A stretch of DNA of 64,000 nucleotides from Akanthomyces muscarius (taxonomy: Eukaryota; Ascomycota; Sordariomycetes; Hypocreales; Cordycipitaceae): the NCBI RefSeq assembly GCF_028009165.1, contig NC_079241.1, positions 6,324,001 to 6,388,000 on the forward strand. The letters are read 5' to 3'. Of the stretch, positions 10,978 to 21,593 are shown in pieces. The notes beneath the pieces were generated by a model. That model searched no databases. It was not told the origin of the DNA and saw nothing but the letters and a program-made list of their open reading frames with translations. Made by a program: the position numbers and the translations under genes. Every line of letters starts with the position of its first letter. Position 1 is the first letter of the stretch.

Positions 10978-13396
10978 GGAGGGTGATGTGTGAGATTTCA
11001 GCCTGACAGTGGCTAAAAGTGCGTGGTGGATGGTAAAGGTCTATAACTATGATCAAGGGGGAAAAGAATGAGTGTTATAGGCTTTAAAAGAGGCCCACGG
11101 TTTCGCACGAAAGTCCGTCATCTTTTTTTATCGTCTGAGTTGAAACTGTCCGGTTTGTTCTCGCTCCAAGTGTCTCGAGCTCACAGCCGTAGCGCATGGT
11201 AGAGCCTAATTTGGCAAAGCGCCGACGGCGTGTGGGGGCGCCCTCGGGGTGACGGTGATTTACGAGACCGGGATGAGGTCGGTGATGCGGTGCGGTGCGG
11301 GTAGGCCGTGTGGATGTAAATGATGACTAGAGGGAAATTGGAGGCAGAATATACTTTTTGTAGTCGAAATCTCAAGTTGAGCGAGAATGGTTGCCGCGAC
11401 ATGGAAACTTCACCGTCAGCTACTTGAAAGGTGATGTCGCGTGGGGGTACAAGGACCATGGCAAGCAATGGCAATGGAGTACAGAGTAGGGTGATGGAAA
11501 AATAAGGGGCAGTGTCTATGAATTTGGGCAGATATAAAGAGAATGGAGTAAAGAGCAGAAAAGCAATCAAAGTAGTAGAAAAAAGACTGTGAAGCCAAAA
11601 GGTTAATCTCTCCGTCCGCTCTCCGTCCGCAGGCTTGGCTGCACCGCCGACTTTTGAGAGTGACACCCTTGAGAGTGGCACATTCGAATGCCAGCATAAA
11701 GCCGCTCAGAGTCCGTGCTATTTTACTTGGCATTGTGAGTTGATTCGCACCTTTGGCCCAGGCATATCATCTCGTGCGCAAAATAGAGACCAATGATAGC
11801 CTTTCACATCAGCGGCGAGCTTTCTGGCGCAGGCTGAACAGACATTTCGGCGTCCTGAACTTGTCGACAGCCGCATCATTGAGTGGCCAATGGGCCGCAG
11901 TCCTCCTATCGAGGCGTCGCCGAGAACTTATAGACAGAGTTTACTTCAAGCCTACACACATGCCCACTGAACCGATACACCATCACCCAAGCGCGTAAGT
12001 AGCCACTTCACCTGGAAAGCTTTACCATAACAAGACACACGGCGCTATTTGGAACCGAAAACCACAAGCTGGAACAGCTTCAAGTGATACATATATGCGA
12101 TGAGCCGCGTTTTTGCTTTTTGAGAGAATCCCGACAACCTTGTCCTGCACCGGGTGCAACAGACTGTGCGCTTGTGACTTCGGGCAACAAAAAGAGAGGC
12201 TCCAGGCACCCGACGGGGGTCCTTTACCTCTAGTTAGGATCTCACATGCGCTAAATTAATTAATTAATTCATTCATTCATTCATTCATTCAACAGACTGT
12301 GCGCCGCTTGCGCAGCTTTTGTCGCGGGCAACACCCGCCGAGCTTTCACAAACAATGCGCCTTGCCACAGGTCTCTCACCAACGAAGCACTCATATTAAA
12401 ATACTAATTAGATAAAGAGATTGTCATTGTTTCTGATTACTTTGCCCTTTACTAGGTACGACCGACTCTGGCCCAGATGCTAGGTGACAACGGTCGGCGT
12501 ATCATCAAACTTCAAGCGACAGGGCCTACGGCGAGTAATGGGCGTCAATATCGCAGATCTTGCGCGGCAGGGCATCATAAAGAAAACAGTTTCGATGGGG
12601 TGGTTACTGGTTTTCCTTTAGATGGATTACAACCCGAGCGTTTAGAAGAGCTCCGAGTGGCCACGTGCAATAAAACTGGTAATGGTATTGTCAATTAGAT
12701 TTTGGATCTTTACGAATTTGTTGCATTCACCTCAGCAAATATGACACTTGAAGTAGGAAATGACTTTACTTTACGTCCAGACTTTGACGCGGTCCTAATT
12801 CAGACGTCAAAGCAGTCGCTCCATCCTTTGGCTGTACTTGACCGATGACGATGATGGCAAGTGGTAATAAAACGGCTCCGTGGCAGGCCACTTATCGGAA
12901 GCTATTCGGTCATGCAAACGGTGCTGGAGTCGTCTGCCTCGCCGAAAGGCACATCCACGTTCCACATCAAACACAGCCCGGATGAAGGGCCTCATAGCCT
13001 CTGCCTCGCGAACAAGGTCTGCCAGTAATTTCGACCTATGGATGCGCCAAGTGCGCTCACCATACTCTGTACTGTTTTCTTTAGGTAGCATACTGCTCTA
13101 ATTGAACGGGCCTGGCTTTTGCACGACGCACCTCACCTGCACCTCACTGACCTCGCCGTTTGCTGAGCAGCTCGCTCTGCGCCACCTTCTCTGGGGATGC
13201 GCCCTTTTTCCCTCGTTCACAGGTTTCTTTCTCGGCTTTTTTCCTGCTACTGCATTTCTTCCGCAACCCCTCTCCGGCAGATACCGTTATTCTGCGAGTG
13301 ATCCATTTCCTGCGCGCCTTTTCCCTCTGCACGCGCTCGACGGGGTTTTTTTTTTATCAAAGCCAACAGGAATACCGAAACAATCCCAAGCGCTCC
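10978..13396. other. Intergenic region with a tetranucleotide repeat
   Basis: No gene supported. A 166-aa open frame at 11181-11681 (minus) has one hydrophobic stretch and a basic Ser/Pro tail but no motif. The region contains a compound microsatellite and a 15-bp direct repeat (listed separately) and ends in the pyrimidine-rich leader (13130-13370) of the small gene at 13397. Confidence 0.55.
12254..12290. repeat. Compound microsatellite (TTAA)n-(ATTC)n
   Basis: About four TTAA units run directly into about six ATTC units. A compound tetranucleotide tract in non-coding DNA; likely length-polymorphic. Confidence 0.9.
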
Positions 13397-13829
13397 ATGA
13401 TGAGCTCCAAGCCACCGAACCAGGCCGCAGCTCCAGAGGGCGATCTTTATGACCCGCAAGGTATGCTTCATTGATGTCGCACTGGCTGGATGCAGCTGGA
13501 CACCCCTCTGACAAGATATATTAGTCGCCCGCGAAACACTCACCAAGTTTGTGGGCCTCTGTGACAAGATGATCGCTACAAACGATTCCGAGAAAAGCCG
13601 TGAAGACTCGCTGGAGCTGGCAAAGTGTGTCGACGTGCTGGGCGGCCAGGTGCGAAAGCGCCGTGAAGCCATCGCTTTGAACAATCCCACACCAATGATT
13701 AGCATGACAAAAGACGAGCATGCTGAGTTTCTCGACCTTTACAAAGCCCTGAGCACTCGAGTTCCCCACAATGCCGAGATCGTTTCTGCTTTCCACGATC
13801 TTCAGGATGAGCGCCGCGCTTCCCAGTGA
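13397..13829 (+). CDS. Small helical protein of unknown function
   Basis: Two exons, 13397-13460 and 13525-13829, separated by a 64-bp intron (GTATGC donor, CTGAC branch, TTAG acceptor). The splice joins phase 1 (DPQ-V-ARETL) and closes to 122 aa. The start is a double ATG (MMSSKPPNQ), so residue 1 or 2 initiates. After a short Pro/Ala-rich lead the protein is largely charged and probably helical (ARETLTKFVGLCDKM, then DSLELAKCVDVLGGQVRKRREA) and ends in a second predicted helical block (KDEHAEFLDLYKALSTRVPHNAEIVSAFHDLQDERR). There is no signal peptide or membrane segment. I do not recognise the family. The intact splice and codon pattern argue for a real gene; it has no functional partner nearby. 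Confidence 0.75.
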
Positions 13830-14863
13830 TACCGCTACAACAGCACGTAGCATGCGCAGAAGGATTGAGGCTGGAGATGCCGAGCAGAGCAGTTTTTGGG
13901 AGGCCTGTCAAGATGGAGGCGGTTGAAGAGGCAGCTTGCACCAGGCTCCAATTAGCACTCAGACCAGAACAAACCTAGGAAATCACCGTCACCAGATTCG
14001 AGCATGTGCTGCTACTTTCTTAAGTCCTCAGATTCCAGTGATGCACGTAGGAAAATTCTACTTCAATAACCTATAGTCCTCACCACCTAAAAAAGTATTA
14101 GCCTTATTCCCTGCTAAGTTTTCATATTAATTACAAGTGTGGCAAGGCCTACTTAGCATCATGTAAGGAAACTTATAATAAATACTTACTAGGTATAGTA
14201 CTATGTAAAGAAAAACACTATAGGCAGATTTGAGATAGGCTACTAATTTTCAAATTCCTTCTAAAACTATGTTAATAGGTTGAGGAAAATCCTACAGGAA
14301 AAAGACGGAGTTATGACCAGCTAAAAGCGTCGGCTTTGTTTTCCATGGAGCCTTCGTGCTGACCGCCAGCTATGGCACTTAGTTATAACCCACTTTGCAT
14401 CATCCAAGGAGACTAGTGATAAATGCTTGATGGGTATAATGCGGTGGAGGAAATAGGTTCTACTCATCACGCCTTCTGCTGTTCTGACCGCGCCACATTT
14501 TGGTGCATAAAAGCTTATTGATTTTTAATTAACCCTGATCTGTGCCTGTGGTAACGCCATGTCAATCCTGATGTGTCTCTAGTAACGCCTGTGAAAATCC
14601 CTTTCTCGTCCGATCCTTCTCTCAGCATCTCAGCAGTCTTCAAAATTCGAACGCTTGCCCTTCTGTATATGTAGCAAAGTTTCACAAATCCCAAATTGCT
14701 TTTCATCTTAGTCTCTTGTATAACCTCAAATCCTGACCTTCTCTCTGTGGCAGGCTTTCTGCGGCAAGCACCATGCGCCTCGCGCGATCCATTCATTGGT
14801 CATGCGAGCCGCAAACGCATGCGACATTCTTTGCCGCCCTCTTACCTGTTTTCTTCAGCGGGA
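13830..14863. other. AT-rich intergenic region with a RIP-like repeat relic
   Basis: This holds the 3' UTR of the small gene, then an AT-rich block (about 14030-14330) containing one of two diverged copies of a 65-bp sequence (listed separately). The remainder up to the stop of the convergent 504-aa gene has no gene. Confidence 0.6.
14148..14453 (+). repeat. Diverged 65-bp direct repeat pair, RIP-like
   Basis: The copies lie at about 14148-14213 and 14389-14453. Aligned by eye they share the frame of CCNACTTNGCATCAT...AAGGA...ATAAAT...CTT...GGTATA. Most differences have A in copy 1 where copy 2 has G, or T where copy 2 has C, so copy 1 is the AT-shifted one. That is the pattern left by repeat-induced point mutation on a duplicated element. 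Confidence 0.6.
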
Positions 14864-16608
14864 TCACTCACTCATCTCCTCAACGCTGCTAGTAGTGCTG
14901 CAGTCCGAGTTGTCGCTGTAATCAGAGCTGTTGTCTCCACACTGCATCTCCTCGTCGGACTCCGGAAGCCACTCTAACTCAGCACGAGCTTCCTCATCAT
15001 CCGTTAGAATGTAGGATTCACCCTCGCTGGCGCAGTCAGAATCCTCAGTGAGCATGCTAGTCGCGGCGTTGTAGTACGTGGATTCATCCGCTCCAACCAC
15101 GGCGGCAGGCTCCTCTTCGGTTTCCATCTCGGCAAATGACTCCTGGCCGATAGCTGCAGCATCTTCATTGGCTTCAGCTTCGTTGATGGCTTCAGAGTCG
15201 GCCGCTCTCTGCTCCAGATCCCGTAGAAAGATCTTGTCCAGATTGATGGAGCTCTGGAAGCAGCTAATAGCAGCGTGAACCGGAAGTGCGCCGCTGTATT
15301 TTCCACAGACGTAAAGCTCCCTCCCCTTCACGCGTGCCTCGTTCGCATCCACTAGGCGAGAAAAGTCCTCCAACGGCTGTGTGATGTCGTCGAGACGTCT
15401 CGAGGGACCGATGCCAAAGTCGTTCTGCAAAAGCGTCTTGCTGTTGGCTGCCTGCAGTGCCTTCAAGTTGATCTCCTTCTTGTAAATTGAGGTGCGTAAC
15501 ATTCCCATGTAGAAGTTGCGCTCGCAGTCTGGATCGCTGGTATTGTTGATCTTTTGAACAATATGCGCCATCTTGCCATCGTAAGGGGCCCAGTCTACCT
15601 TCGCTGGTCCAATGCACTGCCTCTGGGCTTGGCAGGATTTCCAAACTTTGAGCAGTAACTTTTTCATTTCTTCGATGGAAGAGGAAGAGCGATCTTGATA
15701 TCGGATGCACCACTCAACGACAATCTGTCGGCGCATTCTTGCGTCACAATAATGAGTGAATTCAGGGTCGCGTAGCTGTCGGGACAGACGACGAAGAGCT
15801 TCTCCAGTCAAGCCTGCAGACTCTACTTCTGGCCAGTATTTCTGCATAAAAGATTAGTTAAAGTCTGAATCATTTCAAAGGTGCACTCACTTTGAGTCTT
15901 CTGGCTTCACCGTTTGCCTCCTCCCGGAGCCAAGGATCTTGGCCTCTGAACAAAATGTTCAAAATGTGATCAGCTTCGTTGTCGGGCACCTCAATGTCCA
16001 ATCCCGAAGCTTGGGCGTATCTTTCCACCTCTTTCTTCATCATTACCAGGTAATGCAAGTCATTAGTACGAGAGTGCATCAAAACCCCGAATGTCATTAA
16101 GCTAATCAAGGTCTCGTGGGCATCGGCTGGCTCCTCCAGCACTTCGAACTCTCTGGCAGCGTCATTGACATTCCCATGGATGTTGGAGGCGGCGACAGTA
16201 TCTGAACTCGCAGTTTGTTCGCCGGTAGCCTCCGGAGCGGGGTTTGCAGCGGGAGTGTCATTGACAACTGGGGTCTGATTAGCATGGTGTAAGGAACTAG
16301 GAGGCTTTCTCTAGAGCTCCTACCTGTCTGTGGATCTGGGGCAGTTGGCGCAAGAGAGGTGGCGTTGTTCAAGCGTACAACTAAGGTCATCTCGGAAAGG
16401 CCGGCATCTGCTTTCAGCTAACATGTCAGTGACAGAGTTGTGCTGAGGTGACGGCGGTATGACTTGCCTTCAGCGGGGAGGTTTCCCGCAGGGTCTTGGC
16501 CGGCACCAACATCAGTCCGCTCAAAATCTAGGAGAGCCAAAGTATGTTAGAAAAAATAATAGGATGAGAGTAAAAGGAGTATTGCAACCTACCCGCGGTC
16601 GGATCCAT
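14864..16608 (-). CDS. Unrecognised 504-aa protein with acidic C-terminus
   Basis: Five exons on the minus strand: 16593-16608, 16468-16527, 16324-16407, 15891-16267 and 14864-15841; all phases agree and close to 504 aa beginning MDPTADFERTDVGAG. Intron 2 (16408-16467) uses a GC-AG pair with the strong donor AG|GCAAGT; the other three are GT-AG. The N-terminus (1-95) is Ala/Pro/Thr-rich and probably disordered. Residues 100-370 look folded and mostly helical, with aromatic/charged segments (LMTFGVLMHSRTNDLHYLVMMKKEVERY; YCDARMRRQIVVEWCIRYQDR; ERNFYMGMLRTSIYKKEINLKAL). From about 400 the chain is strongly acidic and ends in an Asp/Ser tract. No signal peptide or membrane helix. I do not recognise the family. 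It is divergent from the degenerate SNF2-like gene across 634 bp. Confidence 0.8.
16408..16467 (-). other. GC-AG intron
   Basis: Intron 2 of the 504-aa gene. The donor reads AG|GCAAGT and the acceptor AAGCAG; a CTGAC motif lies upstream of the acceptor. Only a GC donor keeps the frame here, joining ...LPAE to DAGLSEM. Confidence 0.7.
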
Positions 16609-17242
16609 GTTTGTTCTGCGTGGCAGGTTCAACGAATGCTGCTTGACGGGATTCAAGGTCTTTATCGTGGAGGTTAGTGATGAAAGGTAGATGGAAGAAA
16701 GCGAAAAGGAAAAGAAAAAGTTGTGTTACAGGAAGAAATCGGACTACCTCTTATAATTATTCACAGCCCACGCTGGAGAACTGCCGGCCAGTGCGGTGAA
16801 CACGTAGAGGCGGTGGGAATTTGGGGCCAGAAAGAATACCAGAGAGACTTCACGAGATAGGGAGAAATCAAAGTGAGACAGGGTGTTTCTCAGCTCACCC
16901 TATCACCGAATTTAGCGGTTAAACAGAGCGGGCAATCTCCTGTTTGGCCGTTTGCTTCTCCAGCCGCCGTGAGTGGCAGTTAACGGCATACACGTCACCC
17001 GCCCGCCCGCCAGCTGGCAGCTGGTCACTTACGCAGACTCTACATCTACATTTTCTTTTCCATCCAGTCTGCCTGCTGTTTTCTTCTTCATCATCGTCGC
17101 GAGCGCTTGAATACCATACCTTGATTCGCTGAAGATAAGTAGAAAGGCTTCCCGCTAACAGTTTCAACCTCAAATGCTAACTATCCCAGTACAGCTTTCT
17201 GGCGCGCCTGTCACTCACTGTCATCGTACGCCTGAGGCCAAG
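16609..17242. other. Divergent promoter region
   Basis: 634 bp between the starts of the 504-aa gene (minus) and the SNF2-like gene (plus). It includes CT-rich leader sequence on the plus side (17040-17100). No defined regulatory motif was recognised. Confidence 0.5.
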
Positions 17243-18538
17243 ATGGAATCCCTCAAGCCTCTGAAGGAGATGACCAGAGGCGAGCGGCTCGGTAGCCGAC
17301 TGGCCCGTGGCAGAATCAACGAGGCCATCGCAGACTTCAATCTCCGCGTTTGTTTTCGTGGGCCGGATCCTGGCTCCGAGTCCTGGTTAGACCATCATTT
17401 GACGACTCATGTTGACCCGAAAGCAACGTTTAAAGTGGCTAGCCAGAAGCCCCATGGTGAGAAAGCTGACGACGCATCTGATCCCATCCCTTCACGGGGA
17501 TGGGCTACGCCGAATCCCGAATCATTCATGAAGAAGATCGTCAATGGAGAAACGGATGACTCTGGCGCGCCCAGAAGCGACGCGATTTTCAGCTTTCTGG
17601 TAAATCTACTCCCACCACAAGCCGTTCAAACTGTAAACACCATGCTAACTCGACAACAGGATGCCGGGAACAGTGCCATGTCTGCTGCGTCTAGTATCGA
17701 GCTCCGCGCTGTCCATCGCATCATCGAAGCGACTACTAGGCTCGGTGGCGCGTTTTTTTGGGAAGCCGCTGGGCGCGACCGGGCTCTATCATCGATTGTA
17801 GCCGCGCACATCGTCAGAAAACAAAACGAGCTCCCAGGGTACATCTTGGTTGTATGCCCCGAGGCGCGTGTGGCTCATTGGTACAATCAGACCCAGCGCT
17901 CCACGCCGGTAGGTCACTTTTCACCTGTTACTCTTCCACCATCTTGCTTGCTAACAACCAAGTAGAACGGGCCGTCGAATACCCTCCTCCTCAGCGATTC
18001 CAACGTTCCGGCCGAAACTTTGAGCAGATACGACGTCGTCATCTGCACCGAGACATTCCTCAGTACTAGCTTCAACGAGATCACGGAGTTTGAGCACTTT
18101 TCCAAAGTTCAGCGCGTTTGTGGAATGAGTTTCGAAGAGGCCAGCAAGATCGTCAGGCCTCCTGCGAAGCGTCCAAGCGCACCGCTGCACAGCTACGTCG
18201 CTGGCAAGAGGGCTGCTATCCTGATCGTTGATGATGCGCACCATTTCAGCGTGGAGACCTCACTGCTCAACCGCGCTGTGAGGTCTTTGCAATACGAGCA
18301 CTGTGTCCTCGTCACAGCTACACCGATGCCCAACAGCTGGGATGACATCTCTGGACAAATGAGGCTTCTGCCAGGAGGGGGCCCCTTCTCAACCGTCGGT
18401 CACTTTCGACACGTCTTGACAGGGCAACTGGGCTCCTGCGACAGGCCCCATCCTTCTGGATTGGCGATGCTGGAGACGTTGCTGGGCGGCCTTGTCGTTG
18501 GACAGGCACCGTCGACTTTTTTCCCGTGGGAACAGTGA
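17243..18538 (+). CDS. Truncated, degenerate SNF2-family helicase-like protein
   Basis: Three exons (17243-17599, 17660-17908, 17966-18538) give 392 aa. Both introns have GTANRT donors, GCTAAC branch sites and CAG/TAG acceptors; intron 1 is 60 bp and stop-free, so it could also be retained. Similarity to the first RecA-like lobe of SNF2 ATPases is visible: an A-box region GGAFFWEAAGRDRALSSIVAAH (148-169), a motif Ia-like ILVVCPEARVAHWYNQ, motif II as DDAH (291-294) and motif III as VTATPMPNSWDDI (318-330). The Walker A Lys/Thr of the family's GLGKT is replaced (AGRDR), and no second helicase lobe follows before the stop or in the next 500 bp. It should not hydrolyse ATP. It may be a decaying copy of a larger SNF2 gene or a repurposed fragment. 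The start MESLKPL follows a less likely upstream in-frame Met at 17174. Confidence 0.7.
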
Positions 18539-19101
18539 TCGCGGCCTGAGCAAGGATAGGATACGGGCGCAAGGTGGAAAGGCTTTCTTTTGAGATGGGT
18601 CGCTAGCAGTTGCGGTATGTGTCCAGGTGCCACGATGAGCGCTGGCTCGCCCCTACGTAGGGTGAAGCTTGGAAATTTAGAACGGTCGCATTTGAGGACA
18701 GCATAGAAAAATATATTCGCACTAGCAAAGCAGAGGAATAAAATGCAGTCATATCGCTAAAACAGTATCGGGGTTTCTTTTTTGTACTGATGACAGGTTC
18801 TTTGCGAGCTCCTCTCCAGCACAGCATTCCCGCGACGGGCTCTGTCGGACAGCACAGTCAACCACGCCTCCGTGTCCCGTGTATTTTGTATGCCAGAAGC
18901 TTGTAGACAAAACAGAATTGCCCGAGTGTTAGCTAGCATATTCTCCATCGATTTCTTTGTGCTCGAGTTTATGTCGAAATAAGAAACTCGGTGTGACCTA
19001 GAGCGGCGGCCACGCCTCACTCGCAGGTCGCGACAGTTTCAACAGCTCTTGTTATATACAAATAAATGAATGCCTTTTAACAATGAGATCAGCCTCTTAT
19101 G
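18539..19101. other. Intergenic region after the SNF2-like gene
   Basis: I looked here for the missing second helicase lobe and found no QxxGR-type or other SNF2 C-terminal motif in any frame. No other feature was seen. Confidence 0.5.
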
Positions 19102-19200
19102 GCTCGCCTAGCTCAGTTGGTTAGAGCGTCGTACTAATACTCGAGCATCTGCTCAATATAAGTAATGCGAAGGTCACAGGTTCAATCCCTGTGGTGAGCA
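19102..19200 (+). tRNA. tRNA-Ile (anticodon AAU) with 25-nt intron
   Basis: The acceptor stem GCTCGCC pairs with GGTGAGC, with discriminator A at 19200. The D arm is GCTC...GAGC, the anticodon stem TCGTA/TGCGA with loop CTAATA...A (anticodon AAT at 19136-19138), and the T arm ACAGG-TTCAATC-CCTGT. A canonical nuclear intron of about 25 nt (19140-19164) follows the base 3' of the anticodon, and removing it gives a standard 7-nt loop. The transcript would read AUU/AUC codons after A-to-I editing at position 34. It needs tRNA splicing after or before export; a LOS1-type exportin is encoded at 55.4-58.7 kb in this window. Confidence 0.93.
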
Positions 19201-20290
19201 ACTATCCATTAGTTGTCAAGATCTGTTTTTTGTCTCTTGATTTTTTAGATCTCAGATACTATCTTTTTCCTTTTTTTTTTTGTTATTCTCCTTGTTGTTC
19301 TTGTTTCTTCTTACTTTTCTTATTTCTTTTCACGTCTCTTATTGTTTTCCTCCTCTAATGCGTTCCTGCACTAAGTGGCGTGGTTAGTTTGTTGAAGACT
19401 TCGAAACCAGTCCCCAGACCCACGCACGAGAGGAGCTCTCTGGGTCGCATTGTGGGCGCATAAATTCTTGTCTACGCGGCTCGATTTATTCTGCTTACAG
19501 TAAATACTTCTTGTCTTGCCATTTTCACAGAATTGTTTGTGCTTGTATAGCGACTACTTGAAGCCAAAAGGCCATCACAACTAGCGAAAAGTACCTCCAG
19601 AAACCATCACCAAGAAATTAAAGAAGTCGCTCAAAACCAGGAACGCCTTGCAAATTGTAAAATTCTTGCCGTCAGGCACAGCCATACTGAGTTTATAGAG
19701 TGATGCTGTGCATTTGTTGCCCCATCGCCCAGCACATATAATGATAGGTACTTCAGCGCTTGACGTAGGCTAGTTCAGACTCAAAAGATGCAGGACGCAC
19801 AAGCCAAGTCGTCGTCAGTTCACTGTTGCCGCTTTTCTGTTTACATTTACACTGAGAATAGATGTCAGGGTGCAAAAGATTTTGCCAGTTGAATCTTGCG
19901 AGTATGCTGCTTTTGGTCCGCTAAATTGATGGTCACAGGATCGATCGCTTGCCTGTAGAAGCGCGGCGTCTTCATCGGCCAAGTGCCAACAAGAGTTCTC
20001 CACGAGGAAAATGTCGTTTCAGGGCCATAAACTAGCACAGCTCTCTTCGGCATCACAGACACTTTGAGATCGTGAGTGCAGGTCATTGAACCTCTGCATC
20101 GTCGCGGTCGGAGAACCGTCACTTCCACTGCACCAAGCACGACACAGTTGCAAAAGTATCAGGTGCAAAAGTCTTCAGATATGAACATTGATTTTAGTAA
20201 CTATATGTACTCGGATATATACCTGCTAGCTGCTGAAATATAAACAAGGTCGGGTGCTAGCAAATTTCCTTTTTTTTTTTTCGAGCTAGT
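19201..20290. other. Intergenic region
   Basis: T-rich sequence follows the tRNA terminator, then an unremarkable 1-kb stretch up to the 3' end of the aspartic protease gene. No supported gene. Confidence 0.5.
19226..19231 (+). terminator. Pol III T-run terminator of tRNA-Ile
   Basis: Six consecutive T residues 25 bp after the tRNA 3' end, the expected RNA polymerase III stop. Confidence 0.7.
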
Positions 20291-21472
20291 TTACTTTTGG
20301 GCCCAGCCGAGCTGGTTGTTACCAGCATCAAACACAACATAGGCAGCCTTGAGGGCAACATCACCAAAGATGGACAGGCCGTTGCCGCCGTTGGACTGGA
20401 GGCCACCGAAGCACTGGCTGCCCTGGGTCGCGTAGTTCAAGAGGCTGCCGTCAATGGTAATCTGTCCGTCGCCGACGCTGAACGAGAGGCTCGGCAGCTG
20501 CGCGCTGCAGTCAAAGACCCAGCCGCCCTGCTGGGAGTCGTTGACGGCGCCCGATACCTGCTGGTAGTAGCTGCTGACGATGGAGTCGTCGAGCAGCAGC
20601 AGGGTGGTGCCCGTGTCGGCGATGCCGCTGACGGAGCTGCCGCCGACGCTGGTGCTGAAGCCCCAGAAGCCCTGGCTGCTGTCGACGGACGTGTAGAGGA
20701 TGTTCTGCGCGCCGCTGGGGATGCCGCCAAAGACGTAGCTGCCGGCCGTGTCGTGGCGCAGATCCGCGACGAAGAGCGGGCTGTCGAGCTGGGGCTGGAC
20801 ATTGTCGAACCACGTCTCGGCGCGGTTGGGGCTCACCGTGTTGAGCGAGTCAAAGGAGAGGCCGAGGAGGCCGTCGTTGTCGCCGCTGGCAAACTGCGAC
20901 GACACCTGCGTGGCCGACTCGACGACCTGGTTCTGCACCGTCAGGCCGCCGACCGTCACGCTGTCGGTGTAGACGTCGCCCGAGCTGCCGGAGCCGTCGG
21001 CGTACTGGATTGACCACGACTCGCCCGACTGCTGCTGCGAGGTCGAGCTCTGGCCCGGGTTGTAGAGGTTGTGGCTGCCCGGGTTGGGCGTCTCGGTGGA
21101 AAAGACCCAGAGGTCGGCGCTGCCCGTGTCAAAGTCGAGGTTGAGGTTCTGGGCGGGCGTGCCGATGGAGACCTGGACGAGGTACTCGAGGTCGCCCTGG
21201 TCAGAGTTGGCAATGGCGGTGCCGATGGCGCGCTTGGCGTGTGCGTTGCTGGTGGACTCGGCGGCCTTCTTGAGCGAGTCCGGGATGGGGATGTGGTACT
21301 TGTTGTAGGCGCGGGCGAGAGCCAGAGGTCCGTTGCGGCCGACAAACTTTTCGCTGCGAGTCTGCTTGAACTCGACAACACCGATCTTGGTCTTGGCAGG
21401 GAGAGCAGCGCCAGCGGCCATGGAGGCCGACAGGAGCGCTACAAACCAGCTTCCAAAGTTGGAGCACTGCAT
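20291..21472 (-). CDS. Secreted pepsin-like aspartic protease (A1 family)
   Basis: Single-exon 393-aa preproprotease of the endothiapepsin/penicillopepsin type. It has a hydrophobic signal peptide (about 1-22, ending near AAGAALP), a basic propeptide (about 25-81) ending in a KR Kex2-type site (80-81), and a mature domain beginning AIGTAIAN. Both catalytic loops are intact: DFDTGSADLWV (Asp115) and IADTGTTLLLLDD (Asp286); the flap YADGSGSSGDV carries the conserved Tyr157. A cysteine pair (in FDCSA and SQCFGG) forms the usual C-lobe disulfide. It should cleave extracellular protein at acid pH, in nutrition or host tissue degradation. A TATAAATA element lies 122 bp upstream. Codons are strongly GC-ending, which creates long antisense frames. 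Confidence 0.96.
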   Translation of the reverse strand: MQCSNFGSWFVALLSASMAAGAALPAKTKIGVVEFKQTRSEKFVGRNGPLALARAYNKYHIPIPDSLKKAAESTSNAHAKRAIGTAIANSDQGDLEYLVQVSIGTPAQNLNLDFDTGSADLWVFSTETPNPGSHNLYNPGQSSTSQQQSGESWSIQYADGSGSSGDVYTDSVTVGGLTVQNQVVESATQVSSQFASGDNDGLLGLSFDSLNTVSPNRAETWFDNVQPQLDSPLFVADLRHDTAGSYVFGGIPSGAQNILYTSVDSSQGFWGFSTSVGGSSVSGIADTGTTLLLLDDSIVSSYYQQVSGAVNDSQQGGWVFDCSAQLPSLSFSVGDGQITIDGSLLNYATQGSQCFGGLQSNGGNGLSIFGDVALKAAYVVFDAGNNQLGWAQK

Positions 21473-21593
21473 CTTGACTAGAAGTTGATAAGGTTTGTGA
21501 AGAGTATGTTCTCAAATTAGATTGATGCTGTGAAGAAATCTTTAACTGAAGCTCTGTTGTCTGGTCATTAACTCTTGGCCGAACTTCTGACAG

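Noticed and set aside
11181..11681. 166-aa minus-strand open frame with a hydrophobic stretch
   Set aside because: One hydrophobic patch and a basic Ser/Pro tail are not enough; no splice context, no family resemblance.
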